A stretch of DNA of 64,000 nt. It comes from Paramecium pentaurelia. Lineage: Eukaryota; Ciliophora; Oligohymenophorea; Peniculida; Parameciidae. The stretch lies in NCBI GenBank assembly GCA_905183005.1, contig CAJJDO010000003.1:190727-254726 (forward strand), written 5' to 3'. Below are positions 48,768 to 60,755 of this stretch, in pieces. The notes beneath the pieces were generated by a model. That model ran no database searches and was not told where the DNA came from. It was given only the letters and a program-made list of their open reading frames with translations. Position 1 is the stretch's first letter; every line of letters begins with the position of its first letter. The position numbers were made by a program, and so were the translations under genes.

Positions 48768-50019
48768 ATGCAATAAAATTACCACATTCATGGTCGAAAG
48801 AGCCCTAAATAGATTGTAGGACTAGAGTAAAAAATCAACCAATATTTTTCTAATAAAATCCAAGAAAGATAAATCATTGCTGATATAATATCTCGACCCT
48901 AATTAGAGGAGATAATTCCATGTAGTATAAAAATGAATATCAGATAGTGAAATCTTGAATTAGAAAAGAATGAAATACTCTAATGTTTAAAATTAATTAC
49001 ATAATAAATAAGTAAACAAAACTTAGAAGTCAGAAAAAAAAGAAATCAAATATCATACATCTAGATCAAGCAATTCAAATTTACATAATAGAGACAATAA
49101 ATCTTAAAAGTCTAACAAATAGTTTGGGAGTTGTTGCTCATGTTATTGTTGGGGTTGCAGCAGAAAAAATTCTACAAGGATTAAAAAACCTAGAACACCA
49201 TAAATTAAGGGTGAACATTATTATGTTAATTAGAATAATAAAACAAATGAATCAAATTAAGTCATAAGTATAAATAAATTCTTATTTAGAAGAATATTCT
49301 ATAGTGAATTCTCAATCTAAATGTGTTAAAATAAATATGAAACCACATTCTACTGAATAGAGAAAATAAAATAAAATACATAATTGTTGTAAAATTAATC
49401 ATTTGGCAAATCCAAAACCCTCATAAGCTATATCATAATATTCTGAATCTGCAAAACAATATTCATAAAAAGAGTATCTTTAAATTTAATAGCAAATACA
49501 AAATGTTTGTAGTTTCAAGAAATGTCAACCATCAAAAAGAGAATAAAAGCCAAAAGTAGCATGGAGAGTTGATATGTAAAAAGTATTTATGTTTATAATC
49601 AATGAAAGATTGAAGAAGGTAAAATTAGAAAAATGAGAGTAGATAAATTGACTTAAATGTATAAAGAACTAGCAAATAAATATATAATGAAACATAGAAG
49701 TAGTTCTAATTAAAATAAAATTTAATATTAATAAGAGTAAAATAAAATTAATTAAAAAAATATTGAATTAGATAAATAAATAACAAAAATAGAATAAAAA
49801 GAAAAAAATATGAAAAAATATAAATAAGCTATAGAATTATTTAAAAAGAAAAAATAATAAATAAATATTACTAAAAACAATTACAATAATGTATAGAATT
49901 AAGATGAAGATATTTAAATTGAAAATAAAGTATAATGCTAAATAAAGAAATATGAGTCTAAACCAATAGAATAAACTTTCTAAAATTATTAATCATATTA
50001 ATTAGTTGACTTAAAATGA
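48768..50019 (+). CDS. Unknown protein with Cys/Trp cluster and basic coiled coil, 393 aa
   Basis: Introns at 48922-48943 (22 nt), 49268-49289 (22) and 49583-49608 (26) give one frame ending at TGA 50017-50019. The N-terminus is helical. A dense cysteine cluster (FGSCCSCYCWGCSRK, residues about 120-135) sits in a basic Ser/Asn-rich context. Further cysteines follow (HNCCKIN, CSFKKC), and the C-terminal third is a Lys/Gln/Glu coiled coil. The cluster could bind metal or be palmitoylated. No family is recognised. It starts 26 bp after the FRA10AC1 stop. Confidence 0.72.
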
Positions 50020-50084
50020 TTAGAGTATGTATTACTGTAAGATAAATATTTTATATTTTGCATAAAAAACATTAAATTAAATAA

Positions 50085-52883
50085 ATGTTATTATTAATTG
50101 TGAGTGTGGCTGGAATTATATTTAATAATGTTCTTGCTTTACACTAATAACAAGCAGGAGTACACGATTGGAATAAGAGACTCTTTGGTGAGTTAAAATA
50201 CATACAAGTCTAAGATTAAACAATATTTTACTAAAACACAGACAATCAAAATGGAATTATTGAAAAATCTACAGGTTGTTTAAATTCTCATAAATTTAGG
50301 CTAAGTCAAATAAAGAAACACTTATACTATGTGTGATTCTTATAATTATGTCACTTATGAACCAAATTAATAGATTATATAATTATTTAATGAAGGATAT
50401 TAAGTTTTAGCTGAAAAGGAGATTATTGGCAAAATTGACCATTGTTTAATAGGATTAAATGGAGAATTTATAATTATTTATGGATAAACTATTTTCTCTA
50501 CCTTTAATAACAAATTCACTGAAAAGTATATATTTATTAGATAATTTTAGAGTTGATCATTAAATAATATATGCAGGATATATTTTTGATGTACCAGTGG
50601 TTGTTTTATAAAAATAAAATGAAGTTTGCATTTATTCAATTAAAGAATCTATATCATAAAATTATTGTGTAGAAAGTTTAAGTAATGGTAATATTCATGA
50701 ATTTGGCAATACTCTTATTTATTAAGATAATAAATTTGCATATCAATTAAAAGAAAATTCAGCCAAGTCTTTAGACTTTGAAATTATAAAGAAAGTAGAT
50801 TAATTTGTTGGTTTTTCATAAACATTTGTTATTAATGATAAATCAAAGAAACAAATAGTAAATTTGGATGGATAAGTTGAATATGAATTAAGTTAAGATG
50901 AGTTTGTTATTTAGAATCTTGAATCTCAAAAATATTACTATATTTTAAAATAAAAAAATAATGAGTTGAAAATTGTTACATTTGATAGAGATACAAAATA
51001 AACTCATTCAGAAATAATTGAATTATAAACAAATTCATTGATTTTGAATGCTTTTTTAATAGATTAAAATAAAAGATAATTCTTAATTTAGTATTAGGAT
51101 TTATAAACAGTATTAATTGATAATAAAGGAATTAAATGGAGTACTGAATAATCCTTAATTAGTATTGATACAGTTTTTTATGAAAAATATGAAAATTAAG
51201 AGTAAACACATAAAAATTCATATTATGAATCACTTGAAAAACATGGAACTAATAATCCTTTATTTTTAGTATAAAATGTTATTTCAAGAGTTTTGAATGA
51301 AATCAGAGATTTATAAGAGGTAGTAACTCATTTTATTGATAATGTTGGTAAAGAAAAAGTGTAAACAAGAGAAATGGAATAAACATATGGATTGAAATAA
51401 AAAGTATATTTTTTAACTACATATGGAACCTTATTATGTTATGATACTTAAGAATAATCTTTATTAATAAAATTACAAATTAATAATTAAGATAAAAGTT
51501 TTAAATTGGTTGCACATCATTAAATAGAGTATTATATTCTTTTATTATTTAGTTCCAATTTAATTACACATTTTGACAACAATGATGCACAACCTACCCA
51601 TGTGTTATTTTATTATTCAAAAGAGAAATAGAGATTAAATACATTTGTTTTAGATTTATAACATGGAATAATCTAATAAGTAGCATCGCAATCCTCAAAA
51701 AATATAATATGGACACTACCTTATAGAGTTGAAGGAGGACCTGGATAACATCACAACATTGTAATTTTAATAGATGAAGAAAATAATATATTTACATATC
51801 CTAAACATGATGCTATAAATACAAAAGAGATAATCTTATATAGAAATGATAATGGTGTATTAAAAGGATATAAATTATTCAATAATTAATTAGTTGATAT
51901 ATGGACAATTAATATGAAAGATGAAATTTTAATTATCAGATCATCTTATCATGTAGGAGAAGAAAATCCAAGAGTTGCTATTTGGGATGATAGAAAAGTC
52001 ATATATAAATTGATTGATCATTCTAATTTTGCAGTCTTAACTTCAGATGGTGATAAGCTTAAATTATTTATTATTAATGCTAAAACAGGCAAAATAATAT
52101 ATTAAAGTGTGTAGAGTGAAGCTGATTTCAATTAACCAATCAATTTAGTATTTGATGAACATTAAGTTTTTGTTACTTATTATAATAAATCCTAAATGAT
52201 GTTTGAAATTTGGACTATTGAAATCTATCATGCAAAAATTGAAGTTTCATTTATTAAGATGTTAGAAAACTACTACTTTACAAAAACACCAATTATTACA
52301 AATTATTATAAATCTGACTTTGAAGCATTTTTCTTATAATAAGTATATGGATATCCATTAGGAATCAAATATCTAGGAATGTCTAGAACATAAAAATCAT
52401 TAACAAAAAAGAATTTATTAATAATAACAACTACTGGATAATTGCATTCTTTAGACAGAAATTTAGTTTCTACAAGAAGAAGAGAAAAAGCAGATCAACC
52501 AATTTTAGAATATTCATTATAATCAGCAGAGCTTCCTCCTTATTAATATTAATTACCCATCAATTTTTTAAATACACTTTCATATCATTAAACTGTATTT
52601 TATTTAATTAATTTTAGTTCGATATTGAGAAATTTTCAATAGAATCCACAAATTTAGAATCATCAGCATTATTATTGGTATATGGTTCTGATATCTTCTT
52701 CACTAGAATAGCTCCAGATAAAGTATTATTTATTATATAATATTTTAGACATATGATATGTTGTTGGATAATTTCAACTATAATGCCCTTATAGCAACAA
52801 CAGTTTTGATAGTTATTGCAACCAAAGTGTTATCAAGATTAGTCAAATCAAGTAAATAGGTTAAATAATTTTATCTAAATTGA
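50085..52883 (+). CDS. EMC1: ER membrane protein complex subunit 1
   Basis: 899 residues, with introns at 50275-50299 (25 nt), 50526-50550 (25), 52595-52617 (23) and 52723-52748 (26). It begins with a signal peptide (MLLLIVSVAGIIFNNVLA) and the EMC1 N-terminal signature AGVHDWNKRLFG. A beta-propeller-like lumenal domain follows. It ends in the conserved DUF1620-type region (GYPLGIKYLGMSRTQKSLTK, SDIFFTRIAPDK, TYDML...FNYNAL) and one membrane helix (ALIATTVLIVIATKVLSRL). EMC1 is the largest lumenal scaffold of the EMC, which inserts multi-pass proteins into the ER. Length is close to animal EMC1 (about 990). Confidence 0.92.
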
Positions 52884-53079
52884 AATATTGTATAATATTT
52901 TCATTAGTAAAGATATATATATATATTATATATTTAATTCAATCATTTAGATTTTCAATAAATAATTCTATACTTGATATAAAATACTTATTATAAATTT
53001 TTTAATAGATATAGGAAAATATGATTAGATTAATAATGATTTAATGTGACATTTAATAATATTTATATTTTAAATTATA

Positions 53080-53592
53080 ATGGGCAGAAAGAAAATTCCA
53101 ATTACAAAAATAGAAGATAAACAATAAAGAAATGTAAGTTCTTAAATATAGATTAGATTACTTTTCATAAAAGAAAGATAGGTTTACTTAAGAAAGCATA
53201 CGAATTAGCTTCTTTGTGTGGTGTTTAAATTTATATGGTTTTCAATGATCTATGTAAGAATTAATGTATTCTACATTATATTAGAGGGTAATGCTATTCA
53301 TTTTAGAACAGAAGAACTAAATTAAATAGAAAATAATGATAAAAAGAAATATTTATTGACTCCAAAAGATGTAAATTATTTATTTCTACACCAGTACCCA
53401 AAATTTATCACTAGATCAAAGACTAAAGTTAATGCTTAACTTAAAGATTTGCCTATAACTCCATTAAAATTAGTCACAGATCTAATGATAAGCGAGGAGC
53501 CATTATTTTCTCGATATTCAGTTCTAAGTAGACAATTTTTTCCAATACCTCAGCCCAAAAGTAATAAACCTATAAATGAAAATAATACATGA
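53080..53592 (+). CDS. MADS-box transcription factor (SRF/MEF2 type)
   Basis: 152 residues, with introns at 53134-53156 (23 nt) and 53254-53284 (31). Residues 1-55 are a clear MADS box: MGRKKIPITKIEDKQQRN, ITFHKRKIGLLKKAYELA, LCGVQIYMVFND. The basic helix (RKK, RN, KRK) that contacts CArG-like DNA and the dimerisation strands are complete. The remaining 95 residues lack a recognisable MEF2 or SAM extension, apart from a proline-containing tail. The first intron splits the recognition helix. It is short for a MADS protein, so it may act as a minimal DNA-binding factor. Confidence 0.92.
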
Positions 53593-53621
53593 ATAATAAC
53601 TATTTAATTTGAATTATAATC

Positions 53622-54498
53622 ATGAATAGAAAATAATGCAAATGTGATGAGAATCTCAAAAAAGACTTTGAAAACTGTTCTCAATCTATAGAATGGCTAA
53701 AGATTCATTATGACATAAAAAAATTAGATAACATGAGAAATGATTATTAATAATTATGTAAAATAGAGATTGCAGATTAATAGTAATGGATAACTAAATA
53801 ACGTAAATAAATAGAAAGAGATTTGATGAGAACATTTCCAAATGAACCATTTTTTTAATAAAAGGAAGGAAAAGAGGCTTTGTAAAGATTACTCTATACA
53901 ATTGCAATTTATGACATGGGTGTTGGATATGTATAAGGAATGAATTTCTTGGCAGGTGCTCTACTATTTCATAGTGAAGAATGTGTAGCCTTCTGGAATT
54001 ATGTGACATTATATGAACGATTATAGTTGAGAGATATTTATTTGGAGAGTAGTCTATAATCATAAGATAGACCTTCCTGGGTTATCAAAGCACATATAAA
54101 TAGTGTAATTGTTATGTATGAGCCAACAAAGAAAACTTTATGATTTGTTTCTTAAAAACAATGTTTAATTTGAAAATTTTTGTATACCTTGGTTTTTGTC
54201 AATGTTAGCAATGGTTATACCAATAAGATCTTATGTAAGAAATTTATCAAATTAGAATTTAGTTATGAAGCCAATGATTTTAAATAGATGGTTATTCATT
54301 TATAAATTAATACTCTCTTATTTATAAAATTGTGAATTAAATTGTGAAGGGCCTGAATTATTAATGGAATTGACAAGTTAAACACATAAATGGAATTAAT
54401 GTATACCTTTAGCTAATAATTTGAATTTAGACAAAAAATTTATAGATTTAATGTTAGAATCATTTGATTAAGATAAATAAACATTTTTAATTAAATGA
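53622..54498 (+). CDS. TBC-domain Rab GTPase-activating protein
   Basis: 284 residues, one 22-nt intron at 54049-54070. It is almost entirely TBC domain, with both catalytic fingers present: Arg in the IERDLMRTFP motif (about residue 75) and Gln in GYVQGMNFL (about 110). The intron joins YLEN to LPGLSKHIQ. Later TBC blocks are FLKNNVQFENFCIPWFLSML and the final helices. It starts 29 bp after the MADS gene stop. It is expected to stimulate GTP hydrolysis on a Rab and so control membrane traffic; which Rab cannot be told. Confidence 0.9.
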
Positions 54499-54977
54499 TT
54501 TGAGTAATATAAACATTCCTTTACTTTTATATTCTAAGATTTTCTATTTTGAATTAGATATAAATTTAGATTTTTGGATGGTATTATCATATATAAAATT
54601 AATTTATAAAGTTTAAAAAATTATAAATTCTATTTTAAATATATATTTTTTTATTTGTTTTCCTTGATAAAATTAATACAATAATAGATATTAAATATAT
54701 ATGATACTTCTGAAAGATAAAATATATATATACAAAAGCTTAATTCTAAATTTATATATACAAAAATAATAAATCATTTTAAAAATTGGTATTAAAATTA
54801 TTTTAAACAACTAACAGTTTATAATTGTTATAAAATAATAAATTGAAAATAATATTTTAAGTTAAACAATATTTACCATCAACCATATGTTATTATAATA
54901 GATAACAGTGTTCTTTAATTTTATATTGATTTAAGGTTAGTTAATATATAATAATTGAAAATTAAAATTAAGTATTA
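54499..54977. other. Intergenic, no gene seen
   Basis: About 0.48 kb of AT-rich spacer between two plus-strand genes. Confidence 0.6.
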
Positions 54978-56537
54978 ATGTAAAGTGAATAATTGAGTGA
55001 ACAAAAACTTTATGCTTGGGGTAGTTCTGAATGTGATCAATTCTTGGCTAAAGATGAAGATGATGAAGAATTATATGAGGTTAAGAGACCATATCAGATA
55101 AAAGAATTAAGCAATTTATCTATTGTATAAGTAGCATGTGGAGGAATGCATGCTTTAATATTAACATCACAAGGAAAAGTATTTAATTAGATTATTATTT
55201 AAGGTTTATTCATTTGGTTGTGATGATAAAGGAGTATTGGGAAGACCTTAAATAGAAGGCCAAGATGCAAGGTTACCTGATTTAATCACAGATTTACCTC
55301 CTGTAAATATGATAGCTTGTGGAAGTTCTCATTCAATTGCAGCAAATTCTCATGGTTTAGTGTACTTCTGGGGATTTTATGCAAATACTCATGGTCCAAT
55401 TGGTGAGGCAGTATCAAAACCTAAAAAATTGGATAATATTACAAATGGAATAAAGAAAATACTTTGCGGTTAGAATCATACAATGGTGTTGTTAGATAAT
55501 TTTAAAGTAAGTAGTTCAAAATGAATAAACTAGTTACTTACATGGGGAGATGCAGAAACGTTGGTAATAGGAAGGAAAAGTGAGACTAGAAGATCTGTGA
55601 TTTAAAATTTAAATCCTTAGCCTATAAAAATGAAGAGACCAATCATAGATATATTTACAGGGGCTTCACATGCTTTTGTAAAGGTATTACTAAAGGATAA
55701 CAAACCAGGTATATATGGATGGGGATTAAATAATTATGGGTAATTGGGTATAGGAAATTAAGAAAATTAATAACTCCCATATTTGGTTGAGTTTTTTGAG
55801 AATATGGATATTGTAGATATGGTAGGTGGAGAACATCATACAATTGCTTTAGATTGTGAAGGAAATGTTTACTCTTTTGGAAGAAATGATGATGGTTAAT
55901 TAGGTTTAGGAGAATAATTGAATGAAATGTTAAGAATTGAGGCTGAAAAACAAAAGGTATTAGAAGAAGAACTGTATTAATAATAATAAGTAAATAAAAA
56001 AAAAACAAGTAAGAAAAATAAATAAGGAGATTTATTTGAAGTTTAAAAATCTTAGAAAGTTATTGGATATGAATTTATAACAACTCCTTAAAAAATTAAT
56101 AATATACCAAAGATGTAATCTATATTTGGATCAATGCATTTTAATTTTGCAATATCTCAATAAAAATAAATATTTTCTTGGGGGAATGGATAAAGTTATG
56201 TATTAGGTACTAGAAATGAAAATAGTCAATTTTAGCCAAAAGATGTAATAGTATAATTAATATAATATAGGTAACAACAATATTTAAAAATGAAAAATTA
56301 TTATAAATTTCTCTTGGTGCTAGTCATGTAATAGCATTGACTTCATCTGATCATACTTTTGAACTTCCAATGGTGGATTAATAAGTTTTGTAAATAAATG
56401 ACCCAAAATCAAAATTAAAAAAAGGTCGGAAAAGTAATAGTAGAGAAATGAGTAAAGAGAAAAGTATATCAATGAAAAGGAGTGTTTAGAAATTTGATGA
56501 TAGCATAATACCTGTAAAAGATTTAAGAATTGATTGA
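54978..56537 (+). CDS. RCC1-like repeat protein
   Basis: 495 residues, with introns at 55179-55203 (25 nt), 55507-55533 (27, in-frame TGA if retained) and 56251-56270 (only 20). RCC1 blades can be read in order: AWGSSECDQFL, VYSFGCDDKGVLGRP, VYFWGFYANTHG, TWGDAETLVIG, YGWGLNNYGQLGIG, VYSFGRNDDGQLGLG, IFSWGNGQSYVLG, each with the paired CGxxH/GGEHH motif (CGGMHALIL, CGSSHSIAA, GGEHHTIAL). A 70-residue Lys/Gln insert splits the last blades, and the tail is basic. The fold is a seven-bladed propeller. Ran-GEF activity is not implied, because many RCC1-like proteins serve other roles. Confidence 0.9.
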
Positions 56538-56557
56538 CATATATTATTATCAATTGT

Positions 56558-57490
56558 TCATTACTGCTATTCTTTTTTTCTTCTACTAAGATGAGCTTAA
56601 TTTAATGGATCATTTTTTAATTCAATATGATGATGATCAATAAATTTATTAGCAATATCATCAATTTTTTTAGTTTTAGCTCTTTGAAATATATTTTATT
56701 TTTGTTATTCTTATAGTATTATTCTTTAAACAAATTCTTTTTATTTTTATTCTCTTTCTAATTTTTATCTATTTAAACTAAGTTCATAATTCTCTAATTC
56801 ATCTTATAATCCTTCATGCATTAATTTATTATTTGTAAATTATTATGATCTATGTATCATTTCTTAAATTTCATGTTCATATCTCAAAAATGTTTATAAA
56901 TCATCACTTAATATATGTATATTTAAATATCCATCTTCATAACTTTCTTGAATATTTTTGCAATCAATATTATGTTCTAAAGATTTCACAAAATTAATAT
57001 TGATTTTTTCTTAATCAAATTGATTATCAATTCCTTACTAAGATTCAATTCGTAAAGAATCATTCTTACCTTATTATTATTAAAGAGGTGAGTTAGTAAA
57101 GGAAGAAGCATTTTTATTTTGATTAGTTTATTTACTTAACTTTTTTAGATTATCTTTAGCAATTAAGAACTAGTTTTTAGCATCTTTATCAAAAGATTCA
57201 TCTGTAATTGAAGAATTAATATCTGAAACATCCAATTAATAATGAGGTTTTTATTATTTCAATTTCTTACCTTTCTTATCTCTTCTATTAGGTTATTATT
57301 TTTAATTTTCTTCTTTTGGAGATGGATTAGGTGATCCTGCTTAATTAATTACTTTAAGTTTTTATCTTATATGTTTAAAATGCTCTTTGGCTTTACCAGT
57401 ATTATCTTATTCTAAAGGATCTGGTTATTATAATATTAAGCTTTTTGAAATTGATTTTCTTGGCCTTAATAATCTTTCAACTTATAACAT
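56558..57490 (-). CDS. Hypothetical coiled-coil protein, 310 aa, intronless
   Basis: One open frame from the ATG at 57490 to TGA at 56558-56560. The N-terminal half is basic and disordered (LLRPRKSISKS, RRDKKGKKLK) with Ser/Asp patches (DVSDINSSITDESFDKD). The C-terminal half is a long helix (YELSLNRQKLEREQKQKEFV). Convergent with the RCC1-like gene, 20 bp apart. No family is recognised. Confidence 0.75.
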
Positions 57491-57588
57491 TAAAATTAAT
57501 GAGTAGAAAAAACTCTTAAGAAAGGGTTTTCTAATCTGCTAATTCATGTCGAAATTAAGGAAAATAGTTAAATATTATTGATTTCATA

Positions 57589-58414
57589 ATGAAATAAAAC
57601 TTTTAAGAGAAAGGTCCTTCAACAATAGCATTTTCTGAAGAAATAAATAAATAAAAGTCTTGTGATATGTGTATATAATTGTAGGAAGAATTGATAAAAT
57701 TTGTGAATACTGAAAGATTTTAATAGGTTATAGAAAAATTGTGGTAGAAAATGAAAAAAATAGAAGATGATAATCAAAAATTATTATTAAAAATATAGAA
57801 TCTAGAAAAAGCTCTATTAGATCAATAAGGTTTTTTGGATGAATTGAATAATCAATAATATAAATAATAGGATTAATCTTAAATAATTCAATAAGTTAGT
57901 TTGGATAAAGGATAACTTGAAAAATTAGAAAAAAAGATTTCAAAAGACAATTTAGCAGGTATAAAGAGTATTGAAGATAATTTATTTAAAAGTTTAAACA
58001 AGGAGATTTAATAAAAATTTATGGTTATGTAAGAAAAACTTGAAGATATTAATCAATAATTTGGAGGAATAAATGAATAGATTGAATTATTTAATCATAA
58101 AAATGGTGTTACTAGAGAAGAATGTGAAGAAAGAATTAATTAAATTGCTATAATAGTTAATGAAAATAATTAATTATTAAGATCTAATAATAATGGAGTA
58201 GCTGAAATGTAATAACATGTAATTATTATATATTTTTACAAAGTATAGTGAATTAGATGTAGATATGATGAGATTATTTTAACATATTAAAGCATTATTA
58301 TAAAATGATTACAAAATAACAGAAATGGAGTAGAACATAACTAATTTGAATTCTTAATTGATTTAATTGAGAAATGCTGTTAATGAAATTGGTGATTTTG
58401 TTTCAAAAATATGA
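57589..58414 (+). CDS. Coiled-coil protein, 266 aa (ORF 1 of an overlapping pair)
   Basis: One 25-nt intron at 58219-58243; stop TGA 58412-58414. An early C-x2-C (SCDMCIQL) is followed by continuous helix with Glu/Lys/Gln heptads (QVIEKLWQKMKKIEDDNQK, EMEQNITNLNSQLIQLRNAV). Its stop codon overlaps the ATG of the next ORF in the four bases ATGA. In a ciliate this hints that both ORFs are one gene with a missed intron or a one-base error. Confidence 0.7.
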
Positions 58415-59012
58415 AAAATATATAATCACTTTAATTTCAATAAATCATCGATGAAGGTGTTATCATTCACTCTAAATAAGCTCAATTGCTTAGATTAACC
58501 TTGAAAAAAAGTGTTATGGATAGATAATCCTAATAGATACATCCCTTACCTAATGTCTAAAACAAACCAAAACAAACCAAATTTTAAATAAGATAATAAT
58601 CTGAAACTTCTATTGCTCCAAAAATATAAGAAAAGAAAATGTAAAGATAAATGAGCAATTTCGAGAAAGGCAATTTCTTATATTTCTTATATGCTTAAAA
58701 AAATGGTTAAGTAATAAACTATAATTAATTTAGAAAAATGAAAAAGAGTTTGCTGAGTTCTTAAGAAAAACTTATAACTTTGAACCTCCTTAAAAGATTG
58801 AGGGACCAAATAAAAAGGGTCTACTTTATCTATCTAAAAGAGAAGAAAATGATGATTATATTAAAAAATTGACAAATTCGGTATTGTCACCTGGAAACAA
58901 AAATATTATAGGAGGTAAGGATGTCCCACTTGATTAAGTTATAAGTCAAATGTTTGAAAAATAATTAGAAAGATTCCCTAGAGTTAAGTAGAAGATTGAA
59001 AGAACTCAATGA
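58411..59012 (+). CDS. Hypothetical protein, 192 aa (ORF 2 of an overlapping pair)
   Basis: ATG 58411-58413 overlaps the previous stop. One 23-nt intron at 58711-58733, stop TGA 59010-59012. The middle is Gln/Lys-rich and disordered. The C-terminal 90 residues look folded (NEKEFAEFLRKTYNFEPP, PNKKGLLYLSKREENDDY, VLSPGNKNIIGGKDVPLD). No family is recognised. If fused to the preceding ORF, the product would be a coiled-coil protein of about 460 residues with this C-terminal domain. Confidence 0.65.
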
Positions 59013-59044
59013 TTTTATAAAAATAAATGTAAAAATACAAGAAT

Positions 59045-59694
59045 TCATTCAATTTATTTGCTATTCTCTATCTATTGAATAATTTTTTGATTTTTTTCTG
59101 TTACTTCCTAAATTTATAGAATATCATACTCTAATTTAAGATCTAAGAGATTTAAGTCGTTTGTCAAACTCAAATTATTCGTCTTCTAAATCTGCTCTTT
59201 CTTACATGTATTAAAATAACTCTTAATTAAGATTCTCTAACATATTTTTGTAAGAAATTTGTAAATGACTTGAAATCTCAGTTTATGTAAAGAATAATTT
59301 TATTTAATTCTTAGCCTATTGTAATTATCTCAACTATTCAATCTTCCCTTGCTTCTCTCCCTTTAATTCTTGTCTCTAAGACTCTAAATCGAATAATTGT
59401 TATTCACTCAATTCCTACATATATTCTCTCAAATAAGGATCAACCATAGGACTTTCTTCTTAGTATTCTATTTATCAATAACAATCTAATACACTTTAAT
59501 TAGATATTCTATATTTTGCATATTAAATTCTTTAATTCTTGTCTTAATTCTTTATGTTCATCTTCCTTTTACTTTAGTACTTGCAACAATTCCTATTGAT
59601 ATTATTTTTCCTTATTCACAATAACTTCCACATCCTCCAGTCCATCATCTGCAGGTGTCTCTTCAATATATTCTCCATCAGCTTCATCATACAT
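59045..59694 (-). CDS. Coiled-coil protein, 200 aa
   Basis: Introns at 59468-59492 (25 nt) and 59108-59129 (22). After an acidic N-terminus (MYDEADGEYIEETPADDGLE) it is a coiled coil throughout (ELRQELKNLICKIQNIQLK, REYMQELSEQQLFDLESQRQ). It ends SKQIE at TGA 59045-59047. Convergent with the previous gene (32 bp) and divergent from the next (21 bp between start codons). It resembles small axonemal or transport coiled-coil proteins in general style, without a specific match. Confidence 0.78.
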
Positions 59695-59715
59695 TAATTG
59701 TTAATTATATTTTTA

Positions 59716-60649
59716 ATGTCTTGGATTAACTAAAACCAGGTTACTTTTAACAAACCTAACAACTTGCTTGGTTTGTTTAGTCAATCAAGAGATTCCCTAC
59801 ATCATGACCCAAGTGAATAATTTACTAAACTTCCCCCTCATCTTTATACAAAACATAAAGGAAAGAAACCTTCTTAAATTCTATATGAAGAGGTTTAATC
59901 ATATGATAATAACATATTAGATATATAAGGAAATTATTGAAACACCCAATATTAATAGATTTACATAGCCTCCTCCATAATATGAATTAAAAGATCAGAA
60001 TTTCAAATGTTGGTAATGTTAAAAGCCAATATCAAATGGTTTTCTAACTATAGGTGCTAATTGTGATTAATGTTTCTTTCATGGTCGTTATTTTTGTAAT
60101 GACTGTATGTCAGTAGTTAGAATGCCAATTCCATGGAAAGCTTTAGATAATTTTGATTTAAGACATTATAAGGTTTCTAAACTTGCTTAATCTGAAATTG
60201 ATAAATTATATGATTTACCCATTCTAGAAATAACTCCAACATCCAAATTATTGTAGTTTAATAAGACACTTTTTGAATTTTTAGTGCTTAAAAGATAAAT
60301 ACATTTATTGTATGACATGATTTGTGATCCAAAATTAGTATAAACCTTATTAGAAAAAAGAATGAACCTTTGTTTAAAGAGAAATTGTTTTAGTTTAAAA
60401 GATTTATATGAAATATATAATGGAAGTCTTACTAAAGTTATTTAAGGATATTATGTTATACTTTTTAAACATATTGATCTATGTAAGAGTTGTTAAAAAA
60501 GAGGACATATATGTAGTATATGTTAGCATATGGTACCAATTCATGCTTTTGATATCAAAAATGTCACATATTGTGATACATGTTTAAAAGTATATCATAG
60601 AGAATGTGCTGAATCATAATCATGTCCTAATTGTTTACAATAGAGATGA
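59716..60649 (+). CDS. Rubicon-homology (DUF4206) zinc-binding protein
   Basis: 301 residues, one 28-nt intron at 59893-59920. Start ATG 59716 lies 21 bp from the divergent start at 59694. After a 90-residue disordered N-terminus come CWQCQKP and NCDQCFFHGRYFCNDC, then the block typical of the Rubicon homology domain (MPIPWKALDNFDLRHYKVSK), FSLKDLYEIYNGSL, CKSCQKRGHICSIC, and CDTCLKVYHRECAE ending CPNC. These nine or more cysteine/histidine ligands match the RH domain of Rubicon, PLEKHM1 and DEF8, which binds Rab7 and regulates endosome/autophagosome traffic. No RUN, PH or C1 domain is present. It is a compact, DEF8-like form. Confidence 0.9.
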
Positions 60650-60755
60650 TTTTTATATTTTTGAATAGAATAATTACTAATTATTTTATTTTCATTTTAT
60701 ATTGAAATTTAAATGAATAAATATATTATTAAGAATCTTGTACTATAATTTTTTT

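Noticed and set aside
53794..54063. Minus-strand ORF of 89 residues
   Set aside because: It is antisense to the TBC domain, whose plus-strand frame has both catalytic motifs.
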